A stretch of DNA of 64,000 bases from contig JARKIF010000024.1 of NCBI GenBank assembly GCA_029378245.1, positions 310,001-374,000 on the forward strand. Reading direction: 5' to 3'. The stretch is from Roridomyces roridus (Eukaryota; Basidiomycota; Agaricomycetes; Agaricales; Mycenaceae). The translations under genes were made by a program, and so were the position numbers. The notes beneath the pieces were generated by a model. The model was not told where the DNA came from and did not search any database. It saw only the letters and a list, made by a program, of their open reading frames with translations. This document shows positions 22,205 to 34,217 of the stretch, one piece after another. Position 1 is the stretch's first letter. Each line of letters opens with the position of its first letter.

Positions 22205-25200
22205 GTGGCGCATTCTCTCTTGTCTTCCCCCACCATGTTACCTGCCACCTTCTGCGGCCAAGAGCTCTCAACCTCTCTCGACAAGCAGTCTCTCAACAAT
22301 CGGGTCTCTCTGGATTGGATCCTGGAACACGCCATCCGAGCCCCGGACTCTATGGCCTCCGGCTTACTCTTGCTGCCCTCTGTTGACTCGGCATCTGGGT
22401 GCTCTATGCATGTGAACGCCACTGTCTGTGCGGGACTGCCGTATGATCTTGTGCTCGGTCGAGACTGGCTACACCAATGTCAAAGTACAACCTCTCAGGC
22501 CGCGGTTGCTCTATCTTCCGGCGTTGTCGACCTCCGTTCCGCAGGTATTTAACACGGACCTCCGCTTATGGGAAGATTCACCGATTCCATTAGCTCACGG
22601 CGTCGCTTCTCCCGACCCATCACCGCCGTCTCGCTCCGAGTCGTTATCCGGGCGTGAGTTACAATCTTTTTGCTTTGGTTCTTCTGCTGACTTCTGTTCA
22701 GTTCATGGCGCTCGCTGCGGATGCAGTGACTTAACCCTGTGTTGTAATGCATCTGCATCCACATCTACCCTGAATCCTGAATCTACGTTGCCCTCTGAAA
22801 CTTTGTCACTTTCTGATACACCGTTACCGTCGCATGTACAATTGAACTCAGAGAATATTATTCGAGATATACTTTACGGTCATCATATCACACGCTCCCG
22901 GATATCTGTGTTTCACGCAGATCTACCCAGGCTACAGCGTGCTCTTGAATTGCATGCAATTCCCCATACAGATTTAAACTTGATTCAATGCCGTCGAGTA
23001 CTCATTCACCATCTTGCCACTGGTGCATGTGTGGATAACGCAGTGGATGTGTCCTCTTCTGAACCCAGACCTGACCGCTCTGTCTGCCACGCCCTTTCCC
23101 GTGATTTCAACTCAGCTTCTGAAATGTCTCAAACTGTCCTGAATTTGCTTCTTGAGGGAAATGACAAGCAGTTGTCCACTGAAAGTCTTTCACATGTTGC
23201 AGCTGCTCTGAATCTTGCAACTTCTGGTACTCGCAATCTTCGGTTCAAACTACGTGGTGAGTTATACAAGCACCGTGATACTATCTGTAATTCCGGCTCT
23301 GAGTTCCGCTCCTCTGCATCCATGGCTGATTTCTTCGACTCCTTCGATAGCCATAAGAAGCCCGTTCTGCTGTCTATTGCTGCATTGCACCGTATTCCCG
23401 TCCCTGATAAGGCTACAATTGGTCAACTCCGTGATCTCATTACCGAGCATATCCTGTTCGGAAATTGTACACAATTCTCGGAGTCTCATCCACAGATTAC
23501 CCTTGCAAATGGTCTGAAGCTCCCAGATTGTGCTGACGTGCAGGAGGAATGGTGTTTCAATACCCTGGAGTCCGATTTTCAAGCCCACATCCTGATGTCT
23601 ATATATGGCAGCAACATTCGTTTGAATGCACTGCGGCGAGTATTGGATATTTTGAAGGTAGATTATGATTCGAGCCACAGTTTAGGTCAGCTACGCCGGA
23701 TACTAAAACACCAGGTCACTGTGCTAAGACGAGGTAAGAAGGCTGAACTTGTTGATGAGCAACGATCACAGGATCAGGAAAGGTTCAAATTGAAACTGGA
23801 CGAGATTCGCAGATCTTGGCCGCAGCTTGTACCGCAGTCTTTGAAGAATCAATGTATTAGAAATTTCCGTGAACGAACTGGTTCTGAAGCGCTTTCAACC
23901 TTCACCTGCGCGGTCTGTGCCGAAGCTAGCCCGCTTCGCTCCCATTGTTCAGTGGCTGCTGATGATCCCGATTTTGATCTGTCCATCCTGCAGCAGCCCG
24001 ATGATGTAAATGTGCTCGATATGTACAAATGGTTGAACCCTGATTGTGAGCCACCACCCATGCCATATGAAGAGGGCCCGTTGCAAAATTTGCTGGTTGA
24101 TCCCGAGGGTGTGTCTGTTTCTGTAGAAAGCGGGATGCCAACTCTTTCAATGTGCAAATCTTGCCATTCTTCACTCAGGAGGATGAAACTGCCCGCACTG
24201 TCCCTTGCAAATCGAACTTTCCTTGGACCAGTTCCCCCTGAACTGCAAGATCTTACCATGATAGAGGAATCCATGCTTGCGCGCTGCCGTTCAAAATGTT
24301 GGATCATCCAGCTCAAGGAGGAAAACCAAGGTGTGGTGGTTGCCAGTAATCAGCGAGCGATGAAGGGCCATGTCATAGTTTATCCGCAGCAGCCCTCAAA
24401 AGTTGCTGAGAGTCTGCCTCCTTCTGTCGAAAATATCACCGCCCCAGTTTGTGTACTATTTATTGGCTCATCCCCGCCCACACCTGAGTGGCTGCGTGAT
24501 CATGCCAAGCCACTTGCTGTGAACGCCGGTCGAGTCCGCAGAGCCCTCCAGTGGTTGAAAGTGCATAATCCATTATACAAGGATGTTACCATCAATGAAC
24601 AGTGCCTTGACGACCTCGAGCACAACCCTGTTTTACCCTTCACTATTGAACATGTTCAACCGAGCACGGCTGGCAGTATTGCCACTTCCCGCTATGATGC
24701 TACTCCCTCTATTGATCCTGGTTCAAAACCCGATGAGGAGTCCATTCCCTTCGAGAATGTTGTGATAACAGACATTGACTGCCATGCCTCATCAAACGAG
24801 CTGCGAGCTGCCGCACTGCGCCTAAGGTTCCCCAGGGGTAGAGGTAGAGGTAGGAATGGCCTGACCTCCACCCCTACCTCCTCTACCCTTACCTCCAAAG
24901 GTCAGAGGTACAGTCAGAGGTTTAGGCCTTGGCAAGAGCCTGGGGGCTAAAAATTCTTAGATATTGTGTTAATTAGGCCTTTCCAGGCTTGTACTCACCC
25001 ATGGGTTGGTCACCAGCCCCAAAAGCCTACATTTACAAATGAGAGGTCGAGCATGGGGTTGACCTCTACCCTTACCTCCGTTGACCTTACCTCTGACCTT
25101 TGGAGGTAGACCTCTACCCCTGGTGAACCTTAACTGCGCCATGTTCGAAAAGGTGGTGGTGGTTACATTCAGATCCCTCATGACCGTGTCCCAGAAAATG

Positions 25201-25507
25201 AATTTAGAAAAGACAGTCTTCTCTTCCCTCTGATGTATCCAACATTATTCCCTTACGGTCTTGGTGGCCCTAATGACTCCAGACGAAATGTCCCCATATC
25301 CTTGAAACACCATGTGAAGCACCTTTTGAACTTGGCTGATCGGCGTTTCCAAGAGCATCCCTCCTTTATGTTCACCGCCTTTAATATTCTACAGCGCCAC
25401 GAAATGCTGTTACGTACCGGGTTGAAGGTGAAACGGGCTAATTTTGATTTTGTAGCCTCACAATTTGCCTCTGTATCCCCCGACATTAGAGAGCTTGCGC
25501 AGAAGCC
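22205..25507 (+). pseudogene. Helitron replicase N-terminal part, truncated
   Basis: The open frames 22205-22552 and 22555-24820, continued at 25133-25507, match the N-terminal half of mushroom Helitron proteins: a GLPYDLVLGRDWLHQC block, HHLATGACVD, FTCAVCAEASPLRSH, the DUF6570-type block LFLGPVPPEL-like (here FLGPVPPELQDLT), KGHVIVYPQ and PVCVLFIGSSPPTPEWL. The Helitron-like N domain follows (LMYPTLFPYGLGGP, FMFTAFNILQRHEML). The Rep catalytic HUH centre and the Pif1 helicase are absent; homology stops where a 145-bp palindromic element begins. A frame change lies near 22550, and a 310-bp MITE splits the gene at 24823. Inactive remnant. Confidence 0.75.
24823..25132. mobile_element. hAT-type MITE, 310 bp, TSD ACTGCGCC
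   Basis: Ends are TAAGGTTC(C/A)CCAGGGG in inverted orientation, followed by GTAGAGGT. The 8-bp duplication ACTGCGCC lies at 24815-24822 and 25133-25140. Deleting the element and one copy restores the Helitron reading frame as ALRHVRKGGGGYIQIPHDR, which proves the insertion. Inside are repeated GGTAGAGGT/ACCTCTACC words and no coding capacity. An 8-bp duplication with these ends suits the hAT superfamily. Confidence 0.88.
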
Positions 25508-25652
25508 ATACGAGCCACGTAATGGCTTTTTGGCCGTGCGCGTCATATGGCTCCACTCTGCTAAACTTGGCTCGTGGAGCCGTTGAATGGCTTTTGCTGC
25601 CTAAATTAGCCATATGACGCGCACGTCAAAAAAGCCATCCGGTGGCTCGTAT
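25508..25652. mobile_element. Palindromic MITE, about 140 bp, probable TA target
   Basis: Inverted repeats CGAGCCAC....TGGCTTTTT and GCGCGTCATATGGCT match at both ends over about 40 bp. The element is 25511-25649 if the TA at 25509-25510 and 25650-25651 is the target duplication, as for Tc1/mariner-type elements. It marks the place where Helitron homology ends, although the sequence beyond it no longer resembles a Helitron. Confidence 0.65.
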
Positions 25653-26412
25653 CAGCACTATGCAGCGCTATGCAGTGCCTGCTTGCCGACAGTTATTTCC
25701 GACAGTTCCAAAATTATCCTCATCTTCTGCATTCCAATTTCAATTTTCCTGCACCACAGAATCTGACGCAATGTAACGGAGAAGGAACCAAGAAAATTCG
25801 GCAATTCCACTATCTAATACACAAGTCCACGGGAAGGTAAACTACACAACAGATCCAGTCGCTGCTGCACCGCCGATTCAGACTCGAACGACACGCCAAC
25901 GTCGACGCGGTCGTAAACGCGCTGAACCACAAGCCCTAGCTGCCCAATAAGTAGACACTCGCAAACGGGGGATGTCAATGGACAAACCTGAGACGGGGAA
26001 TCGGCGTAGGAGGCGTCCGACTGGGGTCAAGCTTGAGGGAAGATCATGGTTCAGGACAAGTGGGGGGAGAGGCTGGAGGGGAGAAGGGAGAGGTGGCCCA
26101 CGCGACACGAACACTCTGTTTAAATGGATGCCAACTTGATGCCAACCGTCAAGCGGACTCCTTGGAAACGGACAGGTACGTCAAGGGACAAGAGATGTGA
26201 TATTCACGAAAGCAATCCATAGTTGATCCATAGTGCCCATAGTACTGCAGAGTGCTATGGGCACTATGGCATGCTATGGCTCGGCTAGTGTTTTCCTGAT
26301 GCAGCTATCGCGTTGCCCACGGTCAAACTTACGCTATAAGCATGCTGCGCTCAATCCTTCCTTGGCCTCCTACATACCCACACGCAAGTGAAAACACAAC
26401 AATGTGAAACAG
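25653..26412. other. Intergenic with a perfect small hairpin
   Basis: No supported gene. At 26228-26269 lies a near-perfect 42-bp inverted repeat with arms CCATAGTGCCCATAG; related CTATGC words occur at 25655-25675 and 26270-26285. It may be a very short foldback element. Confidence 0.45.
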
Positions 26413-27289
26413 CGAACGCACCTACGTCGAGCTGCTCTTCCGGGCATCCAGGAAATATGCAAGCTGGGATCCAGAGGTTCATTGGACTTCTAACTCCCGC
26501 TCCCACTGCACGCTTCCATTAACTCTCCACCACAGATGCAAGTAAAAGTCGGCGACTGGGGCCGGATTACCCAGGGGAAGCGCGGACTGCTGTTTTGGCG
26601 CAAGAATGGCACGTTCCTGAAGGAAGGTAGTATCTACGCTGATGGCTTGGCGGAGAAGTATAGCATTCCAAAGCCGACCAAAACCAGTACCAGCGGGGAG
26701 AACGGGGAGCGGGGCGAGTCGTGGATTGTGTCCAAGAACGCGGTGCAAGTGGATGTAGGCGGAGCTGTGGCCGGGTGAGTCTTCGTCCCAACCAAAACGC
26801 GGCGATCACACTGACTACACGTACCAAACCAAAAGCTCATGTCCAACCCCACCATATCATACATTAACCCGCCCGGAGCCCTGCGCAAACGCCTCCAAGA
26901 ACCATCCATGCGCGATCTAATCGTCGTGTCAGAGGTGCACAGCTGCGACTCGTATGCACGGATCCTCGCCTCCAGTGCTGGGAACACAGTCGCTTTGGGT
27001 CTGAGCGTTGAGCCACCAGCTCCCGGCGGACGCCCATGCGCACGCCACGTGGGTGCGCAGTACCAGCGTAGGGAATTTTAAGAGCCAGGTCGATGAGAAG
27101 GGCGAGCGGAGGTATCATCCTCTGTTTGAGCTGGTGTCGCTCACGGAGAAGGCAACGTCGACTGGGCTGAGGTCGAGTGAGGAGGAGTGGCACGGTGCGC
27201 CTCTCTCTGAGGCGGTGCCTCCTTGGTTGGTTGAGGAGGAAGAGGGCAAGAAGACATCGGAGCCTCGGAGGTCGGGCAGAAGTAGCTGA
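26413..27289 (+). pseudogene. Degenerate gene of an uncharacterised mushroom family
   Basis: Pieces in order are: ERTYVELLFRASRKYASWDPE (from about 26411); VKVGDWGRITQGKRG...FLKEGSIY in 26536-26774; INPPGALRKRL...VVSEVHSCDSYARIL in 26839-27022; and WVRSTSVGNFKSQVDEKGER..HPLFELVSL in 27030-27289. This order matches a widespread Agaricomycete protein of unknown function, as I remember the family. The junction near 26775-26836 has no phase-compatible splice and appears to lack a segment. A frameshift falls near 27025. No start codon was found for the first piece. Confidence 0.5.
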
Positions 27290-27627
27290 TATGCTTGTTA
27301 TTCTGGTGGTCTTTTCTTCTTCCTTCCTCAGTCTAGGAGTTCCACAGTGATATTATCATTTCCTACTTGTTGAAGAGACCAGTTCCTGCCAGAAAGTGCG
27401 CGGGCTGAAAGAGACAGGGAGGTGTGCAATGGAGTTACAGGAGCGGAAGCCAATTGGGAGCAGAGAGAGAGGTAGAAAAAGCGAGGCAGGAAGCTGACGG
27501 TCCTGGATCGAAGGTCTGCGAAGAAAGGCTGGTGGTGGTCAAGAAGAGAGGTGCGTCTGATGGAGTGATGGCTGACGCAGGCGATGATGATGTTTGCCAC
27601 TGTTATTTCCTTCTGTCTTCCACCACC

Positions 27628-29004
27628 ATGACCACCGCCGAACTGCGCTCTCGTCTGGCCGGAATCGACGAGCAGATACTCACTCTACAAGCCGAACGTG
27701 CGACTATCGCTGCACAGCTCTCCGCCGCGGTGTATCCCGTCCTCTCCCTCCCCACCGATATTACATCGGAAATCTTTCTCCAATACGCGGATGACGTCCG
27801 AGTCTATCCCTCGACTTGCGACCCAATCATTCTCTCCCATGTTTGCTCGCTTTGGAGAGCCGTTGCGCTGTGCACTCCCCGTTTGTGGACCCGTGTCGAG
27901 CGTGAGCGGTATCGCAGTCTGGAGGAACTCGACAACTGTGCTCACTTGTCGGACTTCCTCGGGATGTGGCTTTCGCGGACGGGCGCACTGCCTCTGGATC
28001 TCCATATCCAATTGCCATCGCCAGAAGCGCCCGAATGCGGCCGTCTCTTTGGCCTCCTCGCTGACAATGCCGCACGATTGGAGAATCTAGATCTTCACTG
28101 CCCCACGACCATGGAGATTTCTGCCGATCGGCTGGGACCACTCCCCTTCCTTTCCAAGCTTTCCTTAGCCAGCGCAAACAAACATGTCTTAATCCCCGAA
28201 CCATTGGACGTGCCGCGGCTCCGCGAGGTCCGGCTCTTTGCCCTGATTCTCCCCCAGTGGCAGAAGGCTTGTCTGCCATGGAGTCAGATAACGGTTCTCC
28301 GTTTCCTGAATGGGAATTTGGGGGATTGTATGGATCTCGTGGAACTTACACCCAATCTTGAGGTGCTTGAATTCATTGACGATGGCCAGGCATTCGTGGA
28401 GCCCATACCCGGACCTCGCGTGCTACCACATCTCCACACGCTCATTCTTGGTCTATATACCGACCATGACATTCTCCCCTATCTTGTACTCCCTGCGCTG
28501 GTTGACCTTCGCTTCCGGGATGACATAAGCTCCCTCGGCCCTTTCGTCGAGGATTTGATCAGCAGATCCGCATGCAGTCTGACGAGCATGGCGTTTTCCA
28601 TCTGCGAATCGAGTGATGTGGATGCGATGAAGAGCTGCCTGTTACTCACGCCCGCGCTCCGCAAACTCGAGGTCACCTTCTACAACATCACGAGCCAGAC
28701 TCTTGGCGCAGTCTTTAGAGCCTTGCGTCTCAAGAAGAAGAGGCGTGTCCCCGCGCTTGGCTCGTTGCGGTTCTACGGCTGCGAGACCAAGGTTCCACTG
28801 CCTTCGCTCGTTGAAATGCTCACCTCGCGGCGGAATGAAGGTTCGCTTCGGTTGTTCAAAATGACCGTTAACAAGTATGGGGCCACGGATGTGCCTGATC
28901 CGGGGGTAGAGGATCAACTGGAACAATGGCGTGCCCTGGGCTCAGGTGGGCTTGAGTTGGAAATCTCGTCTCAGGCTCAGTGGCTTGACGAGTATCTATT
29001 CTAA
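27628..29004 (+). CDS. F-box-like protein with N-terminal coiled coil
   Basis: A single exon of 458 aa. The start MTTAELRSRLAGIDEQILTLQAERATIAAQL is a short coiled coil (given here by its first residues; it spans about residues 1-31). It is followed by the F-box-like PVLSLPTDITSEIFLQYAD and HVCSLWRAVALCTPRLW. This coiled coil plus F-box layout is very common in mushrooms. The remainder is leucine rich without regular repeats and ends EISSQAQWLDEYLF. Its paralogue at 44183-47065 is broken by an insertion. I chose the ATG at 27628 because it matches the paralogue and follows a CCACC context; the frame is open farther upstream. Confidence 0.82.
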   Translation: MTTAELRSRLAGIDEQILTLQAERATIAAQLSAAVYPVLSLPTDITSEIFLQYADDVRVYPSTCDPIILSHVCSLWRAVALCTPRLWTRVERERYRSLEELDNCAHLSDFLGMWLSRTGALPLDLHIQLPSPEAPECGRLFGLLADNAARLENLDLHCPTTMEISADRLGPLPFLSKLSLASANKHVLIPEPLDVPRLREVRLFALILPQWQKACLPWSQITVLRFLNGNLGDCMDLVELTPNLEVLEFIDDGQAFVEPIPGPRVLPHLHTLILGLYTDHDILPYLVLPALVDLRFRDDISSLGPFVEDLISRSACSLTSMAFSICESSDVDAMKSCLLLTPALRKLEVTFYNITSQTLGAVFRALRLKKKRRVPALGSLRFYGCETKVPLPSLVEMLTSRRNEGSLRLFKMTVNKYGATDVPDPGVEDQLEQWRALGSGGLELEISSQAQWLDEYLF

Positions 29005-30350
29005 CAAGGTCCGTTGAATCAGTTTCGAGTCTCTATCTATGTTGAGTTGAATCTAGATCGAGATCCTTTGCACTCCGCCGTGAAAACTGTTTCGTTCGAG
29101 ATATTTCCCGAGGACTGGCTAGCTAAAAATACTCGACAATCCCAATACTATATGAGACGGTCTTGTTGGCCACCTAGAGGGTTTCGAGTCTTTGGGGCTC
29201 GACTTAGACACTCCACCGGGGAATTGAAGGCCTAGGATGATAGCCTGGCTCCCTACGAGCAGAACGAGCCCCAAATCAGCGGATTCCGTCAACATCTGGT
29301 GACATGGGAAATATTTTGGCGGCACGGGTTCCAAAAATGGCCTGACCGGCTGAGCTGGCCAGGCGTGGGAAAACCCTCGACTCATTGCCGTGGACGTTCC
29401 CCCAGGCAACGCCGTGGCAGCAACTTGTGGTATGGGTACTCAGTGCATGCGGGGCGATCGTATGCACACACTATGCCCCTCTTATATGCCAAAGAGCCAC
29501 ATATAAACGGTCGAGAGCGTGGGTGGACGGCAGGGGGAGCGGAGGCAGCTCAGGGGTTTATTCGACGACCAAGTGTGCGGGGAGCGACGCAATATGGTCA
29601 GGGTATAGAGAATGATATATTTAAACCGTAGTGGACATGCTGAGATACGTGGGAGGTGGAATATGGAGGGCCGTAAAAAGCAGCGGTGATGCTGTCCTGT
29701 GGAGGGCTCGCAATGCACAGCGAAAGCAATGAACGGGCATGGTAAGCTCTCCAAATCTAGGATGGAGGTCGTAGGAACACACCTGAATCCCAAAATTCCC
29801 CACTAATGACCTGAATCTCTCATAAAAATCTCGAAACCTTCAGCCAGCGTAAACGGGTCGTGCGCGACAGCCATGTGCAGCGAGGGCTGAGGGCAAGGGC
29901 AAAATCAGTGAAACGGCGCTCAGAGAATGCTTGGTATGTGCTTACCACAAGTGCAAAGTCTCAAAGACATGGCCCTCGGGGTGCGCCCGATACAGGCATG
30001 GCGAGCAGCCGTGTTTTGAAGCCAATTTTGGCATTTCACAGGGGAAGTTGGCCGTAGTGCGTCACGTAGGGCGATGGGAAGCGTCCAGTACAACGGTGAG
30101 TGGTAGCCTGGGATCCTACGAGCATAACGGGTATGAAAACACAAGAAACGGCGGCGTGGTCGTGGAGGGAGAGGCGATTGACTGCCAGCGATCCCACGTC
30201 AAAATAAGAAACCACGTGTTTCGGACATCCGCCCCGGTTGTTGGCAGGCACAACATCACGTCAACTCCACCAATCAGGCCCAATTTCGGTTTGCGACGAG
30301 CCATGGATATCCCTCCAACATGCGACTACGAGTAGGCAAGAATATTCAAC
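29005..30350. other. Intergenic, left flank of the KDZ element
   Basis: No supported gene. Two similar stretches, TAGCCTGGCTCCCTACGAG near 29250 and TAGCCTGGGATCCTACGAG near 30106, hint at an old duplicated repeat. The right edge holds the left copy of the 8-bp target site at 30351-30358. Confidence 0.4.
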
Positions 30351-30358
30351 CTACAGGC

Positions 30359-30590
30359 CACCTCTGGGACCTATATATCCCTTCTAACTAGAGTGGACAT
30401 ATGCATGGTATGTCCATTCTAATTAGAAGGGTTAGAACGATTTTCCCCTAGCTGCAAGAAAGGCCGGGAGAAAGGCTGCAATAAAGTCGCAATATTTCAG
30501 TAAGTACTTACAAAGTGCAAGTAGGTAGATTCTCGTCGCAATAAAGTGCCGCCGGTGATCGCGCATCATGATGTTACCCAAAAAGGAAGT
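30359..30590. repeat. Left terminal inverted repeat of the KDZ element (232 bp)
   Basis: Matches the reverse complement of 42159-42390 with a single difference (A at 30541). Within it, 30379-30431 forms a 53-bp hairpin with arms CCCTTCTAA.TAGA and GGACATA around a 7-base loop. A second small palindrome, GTAAGTACTTAC, lies at 30500-30511. Confidence 0.95.
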
Positions 30591-30609
30591 TGATTCTATG
30601 TAACACAAA

Positions 30610-33600
30610 CTAGTCCGCAATACTCTCCCCCCGTTCCTCTGCATCAATCCCAAGCCCAGCAATCTTGAAGATCATATCTGACACCCGCTCGTCATGGGCA
30701 TCATCACCCTCCATGTCCGAATTGTCCTCATCGTCCAAGGCTCCTCCCTCCCCCTCCTGCATCGACAAGTCTCCACCCTCCTCTCCTACCATTCCTGGCT
30801 CCCTCTCAGTCTCTTCGTCCACATCCATTTCCGCCCTCACATCCACCGCAACGGACAAGAGTGGGACTCCCGGCGTCAACGAGGCAGTACACCGCTGGCC
30901 CCACTTTCGCTTCAAAGTCTGGAGTCGCATCATGTGTGACTGGTCAAAGCGCCCTCGACGCAGCCTGTACTCCTCGACATGCAGGGCCAACTCGTAATCC
31001 CTCTCGACCTCCTCCTCGGTCTTTCCCTCTGTCCGACGCAGTGCCGCCTCCCGCTTATGAAGAAAGACGCCCTCGTCACGCATCCAAGTCACAAAGCGCG
31101 GGATTTCTATGTCAAGCCGCGTAATCTCTTCGCGCGCACGCTCAAGTCGGAACCACCGGTTCATGACTGCACGGTATGCAGGGCGGGCCCAGTACTGGCG
31201 CCCCACGTCGTGATGGCTGTGGCGGAGTAGATCGAAATCCGCGAGGAAGGCATATTCGAGGACCTTCTCGATGTCGACGGAATCGCGTGGAGGAGTGACT
31301 GCAGTGGCGGCAGCATTGTATCTTGATACTGCACTTCGCACAGCCTTGGAACGTGCCTGCAAAGACTTGGCAATATGCTTGCGCATCTTGTCGCCTGGCA
31401 CCCAAGTCAGCACCGAAATAAATACTGCAAAAATTGAATTTACCTGTCCCCGACTGATTCATCTTTGTCAATTCAAAGAGACGCTCCACCACGAGCAGCT
31501 CCAGCCGATCGAGAGCCCGCTGATACTCCAAAAAACGTGCCTCCTTCACCGCAGCAATGTATCGCGGGTTGTCGGCAGCCCAGCGGGTAACGATGGACAG
31601 CTCGCGCTCGATCTCTGCCACTGTCACCGCCGTCCGCTCCTTCTTCTCTATTGCATGCCGAAGGGCAATCTCCGCCTTGCTCTTGCCGGGGGTGAATGCG
31701 GCGTCGGCGCTTTGTGCTTTACGGACAGCAGCCCTGCATTCCGCTACTTTGGCGCTGCACAAAAAGGTCAGCTACAAGGGTGCAGACGATAAGTGGTTTG
31801 CTCACGAGTCGGCTTCAAGGGTGGTCAAGCAAGCCACGTAGCGTGTTTCAGGAGTCTCCACCGTCTTTTTGGAGCTCTTGTAGAGCTCCTTCAAGTACTC
31901 CCTCTCATCTGCAAGCGCTTGCACGAACTCTGACCCATCCACCACATCCTGCTCGCACATCAACCTGCGCACAATCGGCTCCTCATCCAGGATCTTGAGG
32001 GATTGCTCGTAGTTAGAGCAGAGGAATGTTGCTACGGCTACCGTTAGTCCAAAGACAGCAGGAATCACAAAAGCGTACCAAGGGACGCATAGACATCAAA
32101 GTCATCCATGTGTTTGAAGTAGGCAGTGATTTCTTGCTGGCGGTGGAAGCGACTTGCGCGCCGGCAACAACCTGCGAGCGCATTGCTCCGGGAAAACCTC
32201 CGCTCACAACCCTCCAAATCTTCAATACCAAGGCCCTCAACATACAACGCCAAGAAGCAAACTTGGCAAAGGCGGTTGTGAGCATGCCCGTGGAACGCGC
32301 CAACAAGGCAGCGAAGGCGAGCCTCTCGTGCCTCGGGTCCCAGCTCGCTTTTGTCGAGGGTCGTGCAAAAATGACAGCCGATGTCGTAACCGACGCCCAG
32401 ATCAACGCCAAAGTGCTTGAGGAGATGCTCTACGACGGCGAGAGGATACTTGGAGCTGAGGAGGTCGATCAGCAAGAAAAACAGAGAGAAAGAGACACCC
32501 CACGTACAGCTCTCCGCTCTTGAGCATGTCCACCAGGACCAGCGCGAACCCATGGCGACAAAGACAGAGGAAAATTCCTGTCTCGTCGAAGATCCCCCAC
32601 ATTTTCGAGGTCACATCGTTGACCATGTTTTTCCAACGCTCTTTGCACGGGTTATCCTCGCCCTAAACCCAAGGTCAGTACGCTACACTCGAGGATCAAT
32701 ACCTGACTTACATTCTCATCCGTCGGCAAGACATTTACCAATCGTTTGCGCGCCCACTCGTCCACCTTCTCGCGCGAGAGGTAGTACCCATCACTTGCGT
32801 CCCGATCGTCGTAACGCTCATTCGACTCCCCAGGACCATCGTTCTCAGGCCCGCGGCGTAGGACCCTCTTCAGCGAATCATTGCCGTCCATGGTGACGAG
32901 CATGCTGAAGATCAGCTGGTCCTCACCCTGTAGCGTGTAGGTACAGGCAGGACAACAGTTTTTCATTCGCCAAGCCGGGGTGTCGCGACCAAGGTAATGG
33001 AGGACTTGGGCTTCAGTGCGGCGGCGGAGGTCGAGGTACAGGTCATAGGCGATAGAAAAGTGCTGGTGCATAGTCGAACGAGCAGGGACCTATGATACAA
33101 GTCAGCCCAAAAACTCAAATATAAATTATAAACGTACCCCATGTAAATCAGCAAGAGTCTTCGTGAAGGCATATATCGAAAACTGTGGGCATCGGGCATG
33201 GGAAACGCGGTAGAAGTCGAGCGTGGCCATTGTGAAGACAAAGGTTGGGGTCCACGGCGCAGAGGGAACCAGGCCAAGCCTGACGAGCGCCGCACAGAAG
33301 CCACCACAACCCTTGGGAAGTACAAGTGTTTCACTACGCTCCGCTAGGTACGTTAGCCACAGCCATGAACATGAAATGCTATACTCACTGAACATATCCA
33401 CAACCAGCACATTGTATAATTCAGGATCACCGTCGTCTTCCTCTGTCGGCCTCCCTCTTGCACGAAAGCTTGAATAGGCCTTGAGTATATCTGGCATCTG
33501 GGCATGAAAGGTGTCGTTGCGGCGTCGGGTACGGTCCCGGCGCGTGCGCGTGTCTCTGCATCGTGTTCTGGAATAGTGTAAGCCTGAGGAAGGGAGAGGG

Positions 33601-34217
33601 AATTGGGATTACGCACCTGGCACGCTCAGTCTGCTCAATAATATCCTCCAACGTTTCACCGCCATGCTCTCCACCGGCGTGGCTGATTTGCGCCTCCCCC
33701 GTCCCATCCAGCACGCTAGCCTCAGTATGAATTCCAGGGAAGTCTGCCGGGTCGAAATCGTCGTCACCCGTCATCTGCTGCAGGGCAAGCAGATTTTGTC
33801 GACTTGTTGTAGACATCACTGGAGAGTCCTAAATGAGAACAAAAGACACGGATCTGCACGTTCCACTCACCATCCCACTGCTCTTGTCGCTCCTTGGCTC
33901 GATTGTCTTGGAATTGGGCAAGGGCGCGGGGTCCCATCTTGAGCTTCTTGACAGTCGAGGACGCACACGGGTCGTCCGTTGCAGGGGCCGAGAGGACTTG
34001 CCATTTGCGAGGGCGTTTCTTGTTCCTATACATAGCGACGCGGTGGGCAAGAAAATAGCCAAGTCGAGATTGAGGCACGGAAGCAGACACGGGAACGTGA
34101 TCAACAAAGTCACGTACAGGACACGGGAGCAATAGACTTACGGCAATCTCGTCTTTGTTCCCAAGCCCACCTCTCCTTTCCCTCCCCTTCACCGACTGGA
34201 CTCGGGCCCATTCTCAT
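30610..34217 (-). CDS. KDZ-family transposase
   Basis: A multi-exon gene whose stop lies 20 bp inside the left inverted repeat. N-terminal exons contain KKRPRKWQVLSAPATDD and a FDPADFPGIHTEAS-type linker. Next comes the Cys cluster and first catalytic region CCPACTYTLQGED...TMDGNDSLKRV, then YDIGCHFCTTLDKSEL, GAFHGHAHNRLCQ and EGCERRFSRSN. The D, D and E in DGN, YDIGC and EGCER are the expected RNase H-fold catalytic acids of KDZ transposases. The C-terminal part is helical with an acidic tail (DEDNSDMEGDD). The start at 34217 (MRMGPSPVGEG) overlaps the start proposed for the divergent TET/JBP gene. Exon borders were only partly resolved. The enzyme should cut and move the element. Confidence 0.88.

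Noticed and set aside
24830..25120. The repeated TACCTC/GAGGTA words read as a microsatellite or CRISPR-like array
   Set aside because: They are internal words of a MITE with clear inverted ends and an 8-bp duplication; there are no unique spacers.
27424..27627. Start of the F-box gene at the upstream end of the open frame
   Set aside because: The upstream residues are not conserved with the paralogue at 44183, whose start aligns with 27628.
30665..32420. Plus-strand open frames opposite the transposase
   Set aside because: They are shadows of the minus-strand KDZ coding sequence, whose motifs and splicing are clear.
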